6,144 bases of DNA, taken from Chloroflexota bacterium (GTDB lineage Bacteria; Chloroflexota; Anaerolineae; Promineifilales; Promineifilaceae). The stretch is taken from the NCBI GenBank assembly GCA_030599405.1, contig JAUVOB010000101.1, positions 1-6,144 of the forward strand. The letters are read 5' to 3'. Shown in pieces: positions 5,090 through 6,144 of the stretch. Each line of letters opens with the position of its first letter. Position 1 is the stretch's first letter. The notes beneath the pieces were generated by a model. It saw only the letters and a list, made by a program, of their open reading frames with translations, searched no databases and had not been told where the DNA came from. A program made the translations under genes and the position numbers.

Positions 5090-6058
5090 ATGAAATCAGA
5101 AGAATACCAACCTTCCGAGATGGCAGACCTAGATCTTGATTCTTTGTCTGATGATGATATTCCTGAAGGACACCGATCGGGATTTATCGCTGTGGTCGGC
5201 CGTCCAAATGTCGGAAAGAGCACGCTCATGAACGCCCTGCTCGGGCAAAAGATAGCTATCGTCACCCACCGTCCCCAAACAACGCGTATTAATCAGCTTG
5301 GTATTCTCACCCGGTCAGAATACCAGATCATCTTTGTGGATACGCCGGGTCTTACGAAACCCCGGCACAAGTTGGATGAATTCATGGTCGGAGAGGCTGA
5401 TGATACGCTGCGTGATGCGGACATCGTCCTCTGGCTGGTGGAAGCGAACCATCCACCCGGAGCTGGCGACAGGTTCATAGCTAGAACGCTACGTTCTTTA
5501 CCAGACAACATACAGATTGTGCTAGGCATCAACAAGGCAGACCTTCTTTCACCAGATGAAGTCCTAGAACGAACCGATGCGTATCGCGCGCACGTGCCTG
5601 AGGCCGGGTGGATTCTGTTCTCGGCTCTTCATGGCGATGGTCTGCAAACGTTACTGGAGATGCTGATCGATGCTCTTCCAGAGGGTCCCAGGTATTATCC
5701 ATCTGACCAGACCACAGATAGCTACGAACGTGACATTGCAGCCGAGCTTGTGCGAGAACAGATCTTCCTCCAGATGCGCGAGGAGGTGCCCTATGGGACT
5801 GTTGTTATCGTCGAGCAATTTAAGGAACGAGAAAACGGCGTGACTTACATCGGCGCCACAATATATGTGGAACGCGAGAACCACAAAAGGATGCTTATTG
5901 GTCGCAATGGGGAGCAATTGCGTAAAATAGGGTCCGCTGCTCGGCGTGAAATCGAAGAATTGATCCAGGGCAGGGTATTTCTCGAACTGTGGGTAAAGGT
6001 GGCGCCTCATTGGCGTCATAACGAGCAAGCTCTGAAACGATTTGGGTATGGTCACTAG
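5090..6058 (+). CDS. era: GTPase Era
   Basis: Era is an essential-type GTPase that binds the 3' end of 16S rRNA and helps mature the 30S ribosomal subunit in the cytoplasm, near the membrane. In the 322-residue product every GTPase motif is present: G1 GRPNVGKS (37-44), G2 QTTR (63-66), G3 DTPG (84-87), G4 NKAD (148-151) and G5 SAL (178-180). The linker with ERDIAAELVREQIFLQMREE and VPYGTVVIVE (about 213-242) is diagnostic for Era. The C-terminal type-2 KH domain has its GRNG loop at 271-274 and ends WVKVAPHWRHNEQALKRFGY. Compared with E. coli Era, which has only about ten residues before the first strand, there are about 31, rich in Asp and Glu (DLDLDSLSDDD). A TTG at 5063 would extend it by nine residues, but the ATG at 5090 has GGAG ten bases upstream (5076-5079) and is preferred. 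No convincing promoter lies in the 62-bp gap before it, so readthrough from the TIM-barrel transcript is plausible. Confidence 0.97.
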   Translation: MKSEEYQPSEMADLDLDSLSDDDIPEGHRSGFIAVVGRPNVGKSTLMNALLGQKIAIVTHRPQTTRINQLGILTRSEYQIIFVDTPGLTKPRHKLDEFMVGEADDTLRDADIVLWLVEANHPPGAGDRFIARTLRSLPDNIQIVLGINKADLLSPDEVLERTDAYRAHVPEAGWILFSALHGDGLQTLLEMLIDALPEGPRYYPSDQTTDSYERDIAAELVREQIFLQMREEVPYGTVVIVEQFKERENGVTYIGATIYVERENHKRMLIGRNGEQLRKIGSAARREIEELIQGRVFLELWVKVAPHWRHNEQALKRFGYGH

Positions 6059-6088
6059 ATCGCTTAAAGTTTTGTTTTCAGATTCTCT

Positions 6089-6125
6089 TGTCTCGGTTAG
6101 AGCCATCCAGACATTTTTGGTTTTT
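6089..6125 (+). terminator. Possible weak intrinsic terminator after era
   Basis: TGTCT-C-GG (6089-6096) can pair with CC-AGACA (6107-6113), leaving one bulged C and a ten-base loop. It is followed directly by TTTTTGGTTTTT (6114-6125). The stem is short (7 bp, one bulge), but the T-rich tail is in the right place about 30 bases after the era stop. The remaining bases to the window end show no gene start. Confidence 0.33.
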
Positions 6126-6144
6126 CAGACTCAGGGCACGCCAA

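Noticed and set aside
5651..6106. 151-codon minus-strand frame
   Set aside because: It is antisense to the C-terminal part of era, whose KH domain is intact; there is no recognisable product.
1..6144. tRNA, rRNA, CRISPR, insertion sequence or defence system
   Set aside because: Reading both strands I found no cloverleaf, no repeat-spacer pattern, no transposase or terminal repeats, and no nuclease or toxin-antitoxin gene; every substantial frame belongs to a cellular enzyme family.

Overview
The window reads as an ordinary bacterial chromosome segment of middling GC content. It carries six complete protein genes and one cut by the left edge. No rRNA, tRNA, CRISPR array or transposase gene is visible. 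The Era GTPase, the tandem-GNAT protein, the CoxD-type MoxR/VWA pair and the Lgt-family protein with a cysteine-containing signature together look most like Chloroflexota (an Anaerolineae-type lineage). That placement is inferred from remembered sequence style, not from a search.

Left part, minus strand (1-2179). A GNAT acetyltransferase with two tandem domains (1292-2179) starts with a TTG codon that has a good Shine-Dalgarno. Downstream lies a MoxR-family AAA+ ATPase (234-1166) whose stop overlaps the start of a CoxE-like VWA-type protein (1-241, C-terminal part outside the window). A credible sigma70-type promoter with a 7-bp dyad lies between the GNAT and MoxR genes, so the ATPase/VWA pair is probably its own operon.

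Centre (2180-2453) is the divergent intergenic region between the GNAT gene and the rightward genes. It holds no gene I can support, although minus-strand frames next to the GNAT start look faintly protein-like and could be a decayed gene.

Right part, plus strand (2457-6058). In order: a seven-helix Lgt-family membrane protein lacking several residues essential in E. coli Lgt; a stand-alone nitrilase-superfamily hydrolase with an intact Glu-Lys-Cys triad, most like the glutaminase domain of NAD synthetase; a xylose-isomerase/endonuclease-IV-like TIM barrel with most family metal ligands replaced, behind a perfect TATAAT; and era, complete, with an acidic N-terminal extension and a possible weak terminator after it. 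The four share a direction, but the TIM-barrel gene has its own promoter candidate, so this is probably more than one transcription unit.

I see no obvious new defence system or mobile element. The points most worth following are the two enzyme-family proteins with eroded active sites (Lgt-like and TIM barrel), and the MoxR/VWA pair, whose client is not visible here.
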